Of a stretch of DNA of 64,000 nt, positions 33,506-41,310 are shown one piece after another. Every line of letters begins with the position of its first letter. Within the stretch, counting starts at the first letter, position 1. This stretch comes from Limnohabitans sp. WS1. Its GTDB lineage: Bacteria > Pseudomonadota > Gammaproteobacteria > Burkholderiales > Burkholderiaceae_C. Made by a program: the position numbers and the translations under genes. The stretch is from the NCBI RefSeq assembly GCF_003063265.1, contig NZ_NERU01000019.1:1-64000 (forward strand). The letters run 5' to 3'. The notes below the pieces were generated by a model. That model ran no database searches. It was not told where the DNA came from and worked only from the letters and a program-made list of their open reading frames with translations.

Positions 33506-34453
33506 TCAGGCTTTTGGAGTGGAAATGGCGGAAGTTGTGACGGCAACAATCAGTCCGGTCATGACCAAGAGCAATCCGATGGCCTCCGCAACCGCTGGCA
33601 CGTGGCCCAAGACAGGCCAGGCCATCAAGGCGGCCAAGCCAGGCGCCAGTGCCGGAAAAACCGCCGCACGCGAAGGCCCAAGCAGCGACACCATTTTGGA
33701 ATAGGTGTACAGCGTGCCCGCACCTGCAATGACGCCTTGCACCAGCACCTCTACCCACAACACAAAGGGCGCGGCCATGACCAAACCTTCCCCCTTTGTG
33801 AACCACGCATAAGCGGGGACATAGGTGAGCAAAGCGCTGATCGAGATCACCGCTGTGGCCAGCAGCGGATCCAGCCTGTGCTTGCGCAGCACGATGCCAA
33901 AACCCGCCCACAGCGTCCCGGCAAGCAGGAACATGGCATCGCCGATCGCGGCACGCGGGGTCAGGCTGGACGCATCCACCCCGGACACCAACACCAGACC
34001 CGTCAATACCACGGCAATGCCCACCACACGACGCGACGTCATGCGGTCCCCCAACACCACTGCACCCAGCACCATGCCCATCACGCTCATGGCGGTGAAC
34101 GGGAAGACCGCCGCATGGCTAGAAGGCGCAAATTGCAAGGCGCCAAACATCAAAAGACCAAAAGGTGTGCCCGCCAGCAGCGCCACCGACAACCAAACCC
34201 GCCAACGCGTGGTGAATTGCGCCATGTCGCGCCAACACGCCAAAACCAGCACGGGCAGCATCAAGATACCCGCCACACCAAAGCGCAGCACTGTGAGGTC
34301 TGGGGACGACAAACCTTTGGCAATGCCCCAGCGGGCAAACACCGTATAGAGCGCACCGATGCTGGCAGCGAGCAGACCCACGGCAATGCCTCGGGCCAAT
34401 TGGCCGGGATCGGTCTGACGGGTCTGCAGGAGTGACACGGTGCGGGTGTTCAT
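33506..34453 (-). CDS. EamA/DMT-family transporter
   Basis: 315 residues with ten hydrophobic helices in two EamA repeats: GLLAASIGALYTVFARWGIAKG opens repeat 1 and GDAMFLLAGTLWAGFGIVLRK repeat 2. FPALAPGLAALMAWPVLGHVPAVAEAIGLLLVMTGL is the typical final helix pair, with the conserved proline-rich turn. These proteins export or import amino acids, nucleosides or drugs. It is divergent from a LysR regulator whose promoter region it shares, a usual arrangement for regulated efflux. Confidence 0.85.
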   Translation of the reverse strand: MNTRTVSLLQTRQTDPGQLARGIAVGLLAASIGALYTVFARWGIAKGLSSPDLTVLRFGVAGILMLPVLVLACWRDMAQFTTRWRVWLSVALLAGTPFGLLMFGALQFAPSSHAAVFPFTAMSVMGMVLGAVVLGDRMTSRRVVGIAVVLTGLVLVSGVDASSLTPRAAIGDAMFLLAGTLWAGFGIVLRKHRLDPLLATAVISISALLTYVPAYAWFTKGEGLVMAAPFVLWVEVLVQGVIAGAGTLYTYSKMVSLLGPSRAAVFPALAPGLAALMAWPVLGHVPAVAEAIGLLLVMTGLIVAVTTSAISTPKA

Positions 34454-34541
34454 CGGGAAGCCTTGTTCATGTGCCCGCCTCAGTGCTCAATCCTGTTGTA
34501 AGTTGGGCTGTGAAGCAAAAACATGCAGTGTGATTCAATCC

Positions 34542-34593
34542 ATTCAAAAGGAATAGATGAAATGCTGGACTAATATTTATTCCAATTGAGAAT
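34542..34593. promoter_or_regulatory. Two ATTC...GAAT inverted repeats between eamA and lysR
   Basis: ATTC-AAAAG-GAAT (34542-34554) and ATTC-CAATTGA-GAAT (34579-34593). The second is a 15-bp T-N11-A type motif as bound by LysR regulators. They lie between the divergent genes and just upstream of the lysR ATG (34609). Confidence 0.45.
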
Positions 34594-34608
34594 GAATAAG
34601 GAAAAACC

Positions 34609-35517
34609 ATGGACAAATTGGCAGCCATGCAGACCTTTGTGCGCGTGGTGGAAAGCGGTAGTTTTTCGGCCGTGGCACGCGAAACACGCAGCACGCAAAG
34701 CGGCGTGAGCAAACAAGTCGCAGCGCTTGAACGTGGGCTGGGTGCCCAACTGCTCAGCCGCACCACCCGTTCGTTGGCACTGACCGAGGCGGGTGAGCGA
34801 TATTTTGCGCAGGCGCGGCGTCTGGTGGCCGAAATCGCCGAAGCGGAGGCCGCGTTGTTACAAGGCGAACAGCAGTTGAGTGGCTGGCTGCGCGTGGCCG
34901 CTTCGGTGGGCTACGGCCGACTCAAACTGATGCCCCTGGTGACAAGTTTTCTCGCTGCACACCCCAAGGTCAAAATGGACCTGCGGCTCAACGATGGCTT
35001 CATTGACCTGGTCGAAGAAGGCATCGATGTGGCGGTGCGGATCGGAGAACTGGCCGACAGCTCCTTGGTGGCCAAGCGCATTGGCACCACCCAACGCCTG
35101 CTACTCGCCAGCCACGACTACCTGAACACATTGCCCCAAGGCCTGAAAGCGCCAAAGGTTCCGCAAGACTTGCTGCAGCACAATTGCATCGTCTATTCGG
35201 AACTCGCTACCCAGAATGCCTGGACATTCAGTGCCGGACCTGGCGCATCCGAACCCGAGGGCATACAGGTCACTGTCCGCGCACAAGGCAATCTGCAAAC
35301 CAACAGCAGTGAAGTGATTCGCACATCGGTGCTGTCAGGCATGGGGATTGGCTATTCGCCCACCTGGCTGTTCGAAAAAGAGCTGGAGAACGGAGAGTTG
35401 CAAGTGCTGTTGCCCGACTGGCCAGCGCCGCCCTTGCCTGTTCACCTGATCAGCCCCCCACAGAGACGCCAGTCAGCCAAGGTAGAAGCGTTTGCACGCC
35501 ATCTGGCTGCTCACTGA
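34609..35517 (+). CDS. LysR-family transcriptional regulator
   Basis: 302 residues. The N-terminal winged helix is MDKLAAMQTFVRVVESGSF then TQSGVSKQVAALERGLGAQLLSRTTRSLALTEAGERYF, typical of the CrgA/DmlR branch. The C-terminal ligand domain begins LSGWLRVAASVGYGRLKLMPLV. The IDVAVRIGELADSSLVAKRIG stretch is characteristic of this branch. It probably controls the divergent EamA transporter gene and itself through the inverted repeats at 34542-34593. The inducer is unknown. Confidence 0.9.
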   Translation: MDKLAAMQTFVRVVESGSFSAVARETRSTQSGVSKQVAALERGLGAQLLSRTTRSLALTEAGERYFAQARRLVAEIAEAEAALLQGEQQLSGWLRVAASVGYGRLKLMPLVTSFLAAHPKVKMDLRLNDGFIDLVEEGIDVAVRIGELADSSLVAKRIGTTQRLLLASHDYLNTLPQGLKAPKVPQDLLQHNCIVYSELATQNAWTFSAGPGASEPEGIQVTVRAQGNLQTNSSEVIRTSVLSGMGIGYSPTWLFEKELENGELQVLLPDWPAPPLPVHLISPPQRRQSAKVEAFARHLAAH

Positions 35518-35536
35518 AAGATGCGACACTCGATTC

Positions 35537-36343
35537 TCAACTCCTGAACCGCTTGCGGGTCAACGCCAACGCAATCCAGAACGACACCACTGCAAACCCC
35601 GCCAACACCAACACGTTGCGCAGCGGATGCTCTGGCCAGCGGTCCAAAAACAAGGGCCGCACCAAATCCACCGCCACCGACAGCGGCAGCCAGTCGGCGA
35701 TCACGCGAACGAAGCTGGGCAGTTGCTCTCGCGGAAAAAAGATGCCCGAGAGGAACATCATGGGTGTGAGGAACAGGGTGAAGTAGTAGGTGAAGAAGTC
35801 GTAGCCTTTGGCCAGCGCGTTGAAGATCAGCGCCATGCAGCTGAAGGTGATGCCCACGCCCAGCAGCACGGGCCAAGCCACCAAAAGCTTCCAACTGTGG
35901 CTGATGCCCAGGGCCATCATCACACCCAAAATGGCCGTGACGGTGAACAGCGCCTTGAATGCGGCCCACAGCATTTCGGCCAGCACCACGTCATCCAGCC
36001 GCACCGGGGCGTTCATGATGCCGTCCCAGGTTTTTTGCACATGCATGCGCGAGAACGCCGAGTACAGCGCCTCAAAGGTGGCCGCGTTCATGGCGCTCAT
36101 GCAGATGCTGCCGCTGGCCAGGAACAAGATGTAGGGCACCTTCTCGCCGCCCAACTCAATCTGTCCGACCAGCGAACCCAGGCCATAGCCAAAGGCCACC
36201 AGCCACATGAGCGGCTCGGCGATGTTGCCCACCAGGCTGGGGATGGCGAGCTTTTTCCAGACCAGCCAATTGCGCTGAAACACCGGCCACCAGCGCATGG
36301 ACAAGCGGGGCGCGGCCCAGATGTTGTTTTGAATTTGACTCAT
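35537..36343 (-). CDS. ABC-2 type transporter permease (NodJ-like)
   Basis: 268 residues with about six hydrophobic helices: FGYGLGSLVGQIELGGEKVPYILFLASG, VTAILGVMMALGISHSW and a C-terminal NVLVLAGFAVVSFWIALALTR. MFLSGIFFPREQLPSFVRVIADWLPLSVAVDLVRPL is the family signature of ABC-2 exporters of the NodJ/DrrB group. It should pair with the ATPase encoded just upstream, whose gene is now split by a 7.4 kb insertion, so the intact system is probably not assembled normally. Its ATG lies two bases after the ATPase's original stop (36346-36348). Confidence 0.87.
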   Translation of the reverse strand: MSQIQNNIWAAPRLSMRWWPVFQRNWLVWKKLAIPSLVGNIAEPLMWLVAFGYGLGSLVGQIELGGEKVPYILFLASGSICMSAMNAATFEALYSAFSRMHVQKTWDGIMNAPVRLDDVVLAEMLWAAFKALFTVTAILGVMMALGISHSWKLLVAWPVLLGVGITFSCMALIFNALAKGYDFFTYYFTLFLTPMMFLSGIFFPREQLPSFVRVIADWLPLSVAVDLVRPLFLDRWPEHPLRNVLVLAGFAVVSFWIALALTRKRFRS

Positions 36344-36345
36344 GA

Positions 36346-36475
36346 TCAGCCTTCCTCTCGGATCTGGCGTCCGGTCAACTTCAAGAACAAGTCTTCCAGG
36401 TTGGAAGGTCGGTGCAGCGTGCGCAGTGTGGGCCAGGCCTCCAGCGCGTGCATCAGCGCTCGGCTGTCTTGGGTG
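36346..36475 (-). pseudogene. 3' fragment of the split NodI-like ABC ATPase gene
   Basis: Read leftward: QDSRALMHALEAWPTLRTLH then RPSNLEDLFLKLTGRQIREEG and a stop. The NLEDLFLKLTGR pattern is the conserved C-terminus of NodI/DrrA-type ATPases. It continues the reading frame of the fragment at 43908-44707 exactly when the inserted element is removed (130 + 800 = 930 nt). It has no start of its own and is probably untranslated. Confidence 0.85.
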
Positions 36476-36627
36476 ATACTATACAGCCCACAAGAAAATC
36501 ATAAGTAAAATCAACAACTTATGATTTCACCTAACCACCGGTGTTTAAAAGTGGTTAAAAACCAGCTCCTGTCCTTAGCCAAGACCGAGCAAACCAGCCG
36601 GGATTTTTGGTGGTTGGTTGACTAAGG
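36476..36627. other. Left end of the element: recombinase arm-site repeats
   Basis: Contains AAATCAACAACTTA (36508-36521), repeated at 43841-43854, and GTGTTTAAAAGTGGTTAAAAA (21 bases, 36541-36561 region; 20 or fewer quoted: GTGTTTAAAAGTGGTTAAAA), repeated with one change at 43755. CATAAGT...ACTTATG is an inverted repeat around the first. CCTTAG (36573-36578) and CTAAGG (36622-36627) form a further inverted pair. These are likely recombinase binding sites. No gene is seen in the 186 bases up to the relaxase stop. Confidence 0.6.
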
Positions 36628-36661
36628 TTCAGAAGTATGTCAACACTTCCAAAGCTAGGCT

Positions 36662-37969
36662 TCATCGTGGTCTTGGTCTGCTGATGGTGTTGGTCTGGTT
36701 CAGCTCAGCCTTCTTAGCTTCTTCAAGCTCATACTGAAGTTTGGCTTCTTGCACCCTGAGTTCTGAAAGTCTTCTTTCCAAGCTTGCTTTCTCTTCTGGT
36801 GTCTTGGCATTGCTCAGGTCAGCAAGTGCAGAAATAATACTATTCTGAACACTAGCCAAGCTTGCTCTAATGCCTGTGGTTGCTCCATTGCTCATAACCT
36901 TCGTAGAAGGGGAGTTTGTCGCATTCTGCGAACCTGTCCTTCGTTGCTTGGTGTTGTTCTTGGTAGGTTGAGATAACTTTTCACCAACTGAGCTTTGTGG
37001 TTGTTCAATCGGTTTTGAATTACTAATCTGGACTTTTGAAGAATTCTCCTTCTGGATTTTTGGTCTATAACCTTTGGTAATTCTCTTGGGCTTTATTTTG
37101 TAGGTGTTGTCATTGAATTCTTTTCTGACTTCAATGGTCTTGTTCACTCTCTTGATAATATCAAAGAACTGAAAATCATTCAGTCTTTTGCTATGCTGAA
37201 CCATTTCATCAGCTTGTTTGGCAAGTGATGGGTAATTGCCATTCTTGCTGTAAACTGGACCATAAAGCCTTGTAGCCTTCTTCTGGTTTGGAAGTTTCAC
37301 AGAAATATAATCATTACCCTTTCTGGTGACTTGTATTCCTTTACTTTCCAAATATTCACAAAGCTGGTTTCTGTTTTCAATCTTTCCAGACCTGATTAAC
37401 TTGGCTATTTCAGAACCTGTTCTGGATTTTATCTTTGCGGCTTTTCCGTCCTTGTCAACTTTCATTTCAAACTTGTTGAGCTGAGCTTTCAAAGGGTCTT
37501 CAAGAATTTGGTCATAGCCTAATTTATGGTTCCAAATGGCTTGGAAATCTTTAACCAACATCTGGGAATATTTTCCAGGAGGGTTAATGTTGAATTGTTT
37601 CATGCTGGTAATCTCCACCATTGGAATGACAAAATGTAGTTCAATATTCCCTTTATCTTGATGTTTGACAAAAAGAGAATTTACTTTTTCTGGTCCTAAT
37701 CCAGGGGCAAAGGTTTCATAAAATGACTTTACTATCTGCTGTAATTGTCTCTCTGTTGGCTTCTCTTGGTCACGAAAAGCAATCACTCCTGAAGTGTATT
37801 TAAACTTCCTTTGGTTGCTGTCTATCAAGACCTTTGTAATATCTGCATCACCATAAAATAACTCTGCTGGTGGTTCTCTGAGCTTGCCATCAGAGTCATG
37901 CTTGCTGAATAAATAATTTATAGCACTAGCTGCTTTTCCTGTTCCGTGGTTAAAAAAACTGATTATCAT
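36662..37969 (-). CDS. MobA-type relaxase (MOBP-like)
   Basis: 435 residues. The N-terminal relaxase domain (about 1-190) begins MIISFFNHGTGKAASAINYL and has the metal-binding histidine motif SLFVKHQDKGNIELHFVIPM near residues 98-117 (H-x-D-x-x-x-x-x-x-H). A Tyr near YLFSKHD or FNINPPGKYSQ could be the nicking residue; I cannot decide. The C-terminal third is Ser/Gln-rich and ends with a coiled coil (LSNAKTPEEKASLERRLSEL...). It would nick oriT and pilot the strand in mobilisation. The MobC gene ends 7 bases upstream. Confidence 0.85.
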   Translation of the reverse strand: MIISFFNHGTGKAASAINYLFSKHDSDGKLREPPAELFYGDADITKVLIDSNQRKFKYTSGVIAFRDQEKPTERQLQQIVKSFYETFAPGLGPEKVNSLFVKHQDKGNIELHFVIPMVEITSMKQFNINPPGKYSQMLVKDFQAIWNHKLGYDQILEDPLKAQLNKFEMKVDKDGKAAKIKSRTGSEIAKLIRSGKIENRNQLCEYLESKGIQVTRKGNDYISVKLPNQKKATRLYGPVYSKNGNYPSLAKQADEMVQHSKRLNDFQFFDIIKRVNKTIEVRKEFNDNTYKIKPKRITKGYRPKIQKENSSKVQISNSKPIEQPQSSVGEKLSQPTKNNTKQRRTGSQNATNSPSTKVMSNGATTGIRASLASVQNSIISALADLSNAKTPEEKASLERRLSELRVQEAKLQYELEEAKKAELNQTNTISRPRPR

Positions 37970-37976
37970 TTTTGCC

Positions 37977-38369
37977 TCAATCTTTGTTGATACCTGTTAT
38001 TAGACTGAGCTTCAATCTCCTCAATTCTTCCAACTCGTTTTGAAGTTCTGAGATTAATTCTGGATAATCTTTTTTGAGTGTGTTCACTCTTTTTGCTATC
38101 TGGTTTATGTTTGTTCCAATCTTATTTTGATAGAACATACTCTGGACAACTTCAGAAATAACTTTATTTTTCTGCTGAACTTTTCCGGGTTTTTCAAGCA
38201 ACTTTTCACGACAAAAATGAGCAAAAGTTTTGTGTGATGAAGCTTCAAAATATTCAGATATTTTCTGATATTCTTCTGGAGAAACATTCAGCCAAATCTT
38301 TTTTGTCCTCAAAATTTTGTTGCCATCATCACCACTTTGCCCGGCTTTTTTCTTTGTCTTAATATCCAT
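37977..38369 (-). CDS. MobC-type mobilisation accessory protein
   Basis: 130 residues. ILRTKKIWLNVSPEEYQKISEYF resembles a ribbon-helix-helix N-terminus, and NKIGTNINQIAKRVNTLKKD is the conserved MobC motif 'G-x-N-x-N-Q-I-A-x-x-x-N'. MobC helps the relaxase open oriT. It lies directly upstream of the relaxase in the same direction, and its start borders a cluster of palindromes that is the likely oriT. Lys-rich, AT-rich codon use differs from the host genes. Confidence 0.85.
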   Translation of the reverse strand: MDIKTKKKAGQSGDDGNKILRTKKIWLNVSPEEYQKISEYFEASSHKTFAHFCREKLLEKPGKVQQKNKVISEVVQSMFYQNKIGTNINQIAKRVNTLKKDYPELISELQNELEELRRLKLSLITGINKD

Positions 38370-38400
38370 TTCCTGACCTCTTTCTTATTCTTGTTCTCGG

Positions 38401-38462
38401 TCGCCTGCGACTAGTTAGGGGCTAGGGGTTTACCCCTAAAATATTCATTTCCACTAGTGGAA
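38401..38462. other. Candidate oriT: cluster of three palindromes
   Basis: TCGC-CT-GCGA (38401-38410), TAGGGG-TTTA-CCCCTA (38423-38438) and the perfect 14-mer TTCCACTAGTGGAA (38449-38462), in the 238-base gap just upstream of mobC. This position and density of inverted repeats are usual for oriT of mobC-mobA systems. The nick site is not identifiable by eye. Confidence 0.5.
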
Positions 38463-38544
38463 TGATTCCCCTTGCTAAAAATTGGTTTCCTCTTGATTTA
38501 TTGTGCTCAAAAAAATACCGAAGTCAACTTTGAACTCCGGTTTG

Positions 38545-38603
38545 AAATTGGAGGTATATATTGATTTTGAAGAATAATTTTTCTAGGGTAAATTGGAGGT
38601 ATA
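38545..38603 (+). promoter_or_regulatory. Two direct copies of AAATTGGAGGTATA
   Basis: Identical 14-mers at 38545-38558 and 38590-38603, 45 bases apart, upstream of the small basic protein gene at 38608. The second contains the GGAGG ribosome site of that gene. They may be operators for the protein itself, or the first may mark a lost or alternative start. Confidence 0.45.
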
Positions 38604-38607
38604 GTTT

Positions 38608-38799
38608 ATGGCGAACAAAAAAGCAGAGATAAAAAGTAAAAAAAGAACCCTGTATTTGCATGAAGATTTGTTTGATAGGTTCTCAGATATTTTGAAAAAG
38701 AATGGCAAGAATCCGAGCAAAGTTTTCAATCAGTACATGGAAAAAATTGTTGAAAAGTACAACGAAAAAAAAGACCAAGCTTCAAAAAACTCGGTCTAA
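38608..38799 (+). CDS. Small basic protein, ribbon-helix-helix-like
   Basis: 63 residues, Lys-rich: KKRTLYLHEDLFDRFSDILK then NGKNPSKVFNQYMEKIVEKYN. A short strand followed by two helices fits a CopG/Arc-like ribbon-helix-helix repressor, but this is by shape only. GGAGG lies eight bases before the ATG. It diverges from mobC across the palindrome cluster, so it could regulate mobilisation or its own expression through the paired 14-mers upstream. Confidence 0.65.
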   Translation: MANKKAEIKSKKRTLYLHEDLFDRFSDILKKNGKNPSKVFNQYMEKIVEKYNEKKDQASKNSV

Positions 38800-38858
38800 T
38801 TTTGGTGTAAGGGTTGTGGTATAAAAATGTATCTTTCAACCAACCTGATGGAGCTTCT

Positions 38859-39194
38859 ATGTCAAAGTTTGTGATGTTCTTTTCTTCTTGGACTGCTCGT
38901 AGGCTTAGGAGTGAGGTGGTAGAAGCTGACTCACTTCTTGAACTTCTGGAAAAGTCTGCACCTGTGATTGTTCAAGAAATTTATCACGGTGAGGCTGAAG
39001 CATATGATGTGTCATTTAAAGAGTTTGAAGATAGGATTGAAATGGAAAATCGTTCTTATCGTCCAATCAAAAAATATTCTATTTTGAAATCTGATATTGA
39101 AGAAAGCTACAAGTACGGAATTCTCACTTCAAAGATTGCTGAATGGTGTAGTGAAGGTGATGCTGAAACAAGAGTTCATATCATGAAGTATTGA
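38859..39194 (+). CDS. Hypothetical protein of the mobile element
   Basis: 111 residues, no signal peptide or membrane helix. It begins MSKFVMFFSSWTARRLRSEV and contains an acidic stretch (EIYHGEAEAYDVSFKEFEDRIEMENRS, given in parts). I do not recognise the family. The ATG at 38859 is supported by GGAG upstream; the frame extends back to a TTG at 38814. It follows the small basic protein gene by 59 bases in the same direction and ends in a bidirectional terminator, so the two may form one transcript. Confidence 0.6.
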   Translation: MSKFVMFFSSWTARRLRSEVVEADSLLELLEKSAPVIVQEIYHGEAEAYDVSFKEFEDRIEMENRSYRPIKKYSILKSDIEESYKYGILTSKIAEWCSEGDAETRVHIMKY

Positions 39195-39217
39195 AAAATC
39201 CCCTTTCGGGGATTTTT
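39194..39217. terminator. Bidirectional terminator between convergent genes
   Basis: AAAAATCCCC-TTTC-GGGGATTTTT: a 10-bp stem with T-runs in both directions. It overlaps the stop codons of the rightward 38859 gene and the leftward 39216 gene. Confidence 0.88.
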
Positions 39218-39641
39218 AGATTTTGAAATCAGTTCCGCATCTATTGCAATGCCACATTAGTTCCCATTCAGCATATTTTGGTGCATACACATTTTTCTTG
39301 TGATGGTTGTAATAAAAAATACAACCTGCAACAATAGCAAATGTTATTAATGAAATTGTTCCTGGTGCTCCATTGAATAAAAGAAGAAATAAGATAACAC
39401 TGAAAATAATAGCTCCCCAAACAGCTCCGACAGCTTTGCTTGGTGGTGAATACTTTAAAGCCGCTTTGGTCTGACTTTTTCCTGTAGTACTGGCACCAAT
39501 CAAACCACCAACAATACCACCAGAACCTCCACCCAAACCCCCGCCTCTTGTTGTAGTGTTTATATCGGAAGTTCCGCCTTCAAAAATATTTCTATGGGTT
39601 GTAATATTATCACTTCCGCATTTTGGACATGTGTAGCTCAT
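39216..39641 (-). CDS. Membrane protein with split zinc ribbon
   Basis: 141 residues. CPKC at residues 5-8 and CNRC near residue 132 could form one zinc ribbon joining both ends of the protein. Between them lie a Gly-rich stretch (GGGLGGGSGGIVGG) and two hydrophobic helices (AVGAVWGAIIFSVILFLLLF; TISLITFAIVAGCIFYY). Both tails would then be cytoplasmic. The family is not recognised and the role is unknown. It belongs to the AT-rich element and is followed, leftward, by the shared terminator. Confidence 0.65.
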   Translation of the reverse strand: MSYTCPKCGSDNITTHRNIFEGGTSDINTTTRGGGLGGGSGGIVGGLIGASTTGKSQTKAALKYSPPSKAVGAVWGAIIFSVILFLLLFNGAPGTISLITFAIVAGCIFYYNHHKKNVYAPKYAEWELMWHCNRCGTDFKI

Positions 39642-39651
39642 AATATTCTCC

Positions 39652-39942
39652 TTATTTCTTCATGCATTGTGGTGGGTTGACCATAAATCCGGATAAGTAA
39701 TTTCCTCCGTTTATGGTGCAAGAATATTGTTTTCCATCTTTGGTTTGGATGGTTGCATATGTATTTGTTCCCTCAGTTGTTCTTGATAGCACCTTAACTG
39801 TATCGGGTTCGTGTCCAATTGATCTGGCTGATAATCTTCTGACATCATCTTCGTTAAGAGTGTTGGTCTTCTCTGCTACCATCGCACAACCTACAGCTTG
39901 TAGAGCAATTACTCCAAGGAAGGCATATTTTAAAATCTTCAT
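39652..39942 (-). CDS. Small putative lipoprotein
   Basis: 96 residues with a lipoprotein signal: MKILKYAFLGVIALQAVGC, Cys at 19 in the lipobox position. The mature part (AMVAEKTNTLNEDDVRRLSA, then ISTHxxx-free, ending NPPQCMKK) carries two further Cys and a short beta-rich segment TYATIQTKDGKQYSCTING. The family is unknown. It lies 10 bases upstream of the zinc-ribbon gene on the same strand, so the two are probably co-expressed. Confidence 0.6.
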   Translation of the reverse strand: MKILKYAFLGVIALQAVGCAMVAEKTNTLNEDDVRRLSARSIGHEPDTVKVLSRTTEGTNTYATIQTKDGKQYSCTINGGNYLSGFMVNPPQCMKK

Positions 39943-40147
39943 AAATTCTCCATTTCTTTAATTTGTATAAAATTAATTAAAGATTTGGAAATGCTATGTC
40001 AAGTATGAGGTTGTTTAGCGGGAAGGTGAAATAATATTTCCGCTTTTTTGTTTCACTACCGTTTCACTCCCTTCGGGTCTATGCTTCGCATGATATTTAT
40101 TCTAATTTGAGATGAATTTTCCCGTTTTGGTTTTTAAAATCACTTTG

Positions 40148-40175
40148 GCTGTTATCTGATATGGTTCAGGTATAT
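40148..40175 (-). other. ColE2-like replication origin
   Basis: On the minus strand the sequence reads TATCAGATAACAGC next to CCTGAACCA. From memory, the ColE2 minimal origin contains the same 14-mer TATCAGATAACAGC, and it also lies just downstream of rep. Here it begins two bases after the rep stop. The rest of the 235-base gap (39943-40177) has short hairpins (CCC-TTC-GGG, ATGC-TTC-GCAT) and a GCGGGAA...TTTCCGCTTTTTT terminator-like hairpin near 40018, but no gene. Confidence 0.65.
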
Positions 40176-40177
40176 TT

Positions 40178-41116
40178 CTAATCTGAACACCATAATGAAA
40201 TGGTTTTTTGTGTAGTTCTGAAAATATTTGCAATATCTTTCTGGCTCATACCAACCATGCTATAAAGGTTCGCCATAACCCTGTTTTCAAAGCTTTTGTC
40301 TATCCTAGCTTTACCTGAAGATTTACCCCTTTTGGATTGAACTTGGCTGAACTGTTCGTCTGTCCATCTTGCTGTGTACTTCTCCCAAGTCCATTTGCTT
40401 ATGCTCTTGGCTGTAGCTTTAACTTCGGCAAAGTTCAAAGGGGTAGGGAAGTTCTCTGTGTTGAAATCCTCACAGTGCTGTAAAACAGCCTCATAGAAGC
40501 TTTGTCTGTTGCCTGTGATTCTGTAGCTCAGAACCTGTCTGTAAGCCCATCTACGGGCATTTTCAAATAATGTGACATTCCTTCCAACTCCAATGATTTT
40601 TGCCTTGTGTGGTGTTTTGGCTGGAAGTGTGAAGTATTCTAAGAACTCATTCAAGTCATACAATGTGGGTTTTATCTCGTAAACATCCCATAAATCATTG
40701 GTAAGTGGGTTCTTGGAGATAAATTGGCTGAATCCTTGGTCAGCTAGTAATGCCTCATTTAAACAGTAGTTAACAGCTTGTAAAAACCTTTTAGGCTTTT
40801 CCCTTCCATTTTCTGTTATGCAAACCGGACTTTCTAAACCATAGAATAAATGACTTTTTCCGTTCTTCTTATTGACTGCGGCTATGTTTGGTGCTGGAAG
40901 TTGGTTCTGTCCAATATGGTCTAAAGCTCCAGCATAATCACAATCATAGGTTAGCCATCTAATGGTGTTTGGTTCGTTGTATTGAATGTAATTCTTGCTC
41001 TTGGCTGTTGCTCTGGGTCTTATTTGCAATGCCCCTTTAGTGTTTGAGCAGTAGGGTTTGAATGGTAAATTTTGTTCAAATATTTCAGTTAATTCTAGTT
41101 CTGTGGTAGCTGTCAT
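40178..41116 (-). CDS. ColE2-type replication initiator/primase Rep
   Basis: 312 residues. LPFKPYCSNTKGALQIRPRA, IQYNEPNTIRWLTYDCDYAGA, PAPNIAAVNKKNGKSHLFYG and GVGRNVTLFENARRWAYR follow the order and wording of ColE2 Rep proteins (about 297 residues), which both bind the origin and prime leading-strand synthesis with host DNA polymerase I. Asp residues in LTYDCDYAG fit primase metal ligands. The end (MVGMSQKDIANIFRTTQKTISLW) is a helix-turn-helix for origin binding. A ColE2-like origin lies right after the stop. No frameshift is seen, so the replicon may be functional. Confidence 0.85.
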   Translation of the reverse strand: MTATTELELTEIFEQNLPFKPYCSNTKGALQIRPRATAKSKNYIQYNEPNTIRWLTYDCDYAGALDHIGQNQLPAPNIAAVNKKNGKSHLFYGLESPVCITENGREKPKRFLQAVNYCLNEALLADQGFSQFISKNPLTNDLWDVYEIKPTLYDLNEFLEYFTLPAKTPHKAKIIGVGRNVTLFENARRWAYRQVLSYRITGNRQSFYEAVLQHCEDFNTENFPTPLNFAEVKATAKSISKWTWEKYTARWTDEQFSQVQSKRGKSSGKARIDKSFENRVMANLYSMVGMSQKDIANIFRTTQKTISLWCSD

Positions 41117-41140
41117 AATTGTTATTCCTTATTTGTGGAT

Positions 41141-41238
41141 ACAATTACTCTGCTGAGCCTCTTGACTTTTGATTAAAGATATTCAATAATAGTTTTACCA
41201 GAACTAGTTGAATATCATTTACTTTGCCGAGTAATTGT
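41141..41238. promoter_or_regulatory. Nested inverted repeats in front of rep
   Basis: Outer arms ACAATTACTC (41141-41150) and GAGTAATTGT (41229-41238); inner arms GATATTCAA (41178-41186) and TTGAATATC (41208-41216). All are perfect. The structure begins 25 bases upstream of the rep ATG. Such a leader could control Rep synthesis, as antisense RNA does in ColE2, or bind a dimeric regulator. Function inferred from position. Confidence 0.55.
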
Positions 41239-41281
41239 TTCTCAACCAAATATATTAGAAATAATGTGTTTGTCAAATTAG

Positions 41282-41306
41282 AAAAGCCACCAAAAGGTGG
41301 CTTTTT
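41282..41306. terminator. Terminator after the 41311 gene
   Basis: AAAAGCCACC-AAAA-GGTGGCTTTTT: a 10-bp stem with T-runs on both strands, just left of the stop of the leftward gene. It also isolates the rep leader. Nearly the same hairpin is found at 41959-41984. Confidence 0.85.
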
Positions 41307-41310
41307 GTTT

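Noticed and set aside
33366..33911. A Gly/His/Cys-rich 181-codon leftward frame
   Set aside because: It overlaps the EamA gene out of frame and the racemase relic, with no motif and no ribosome site.
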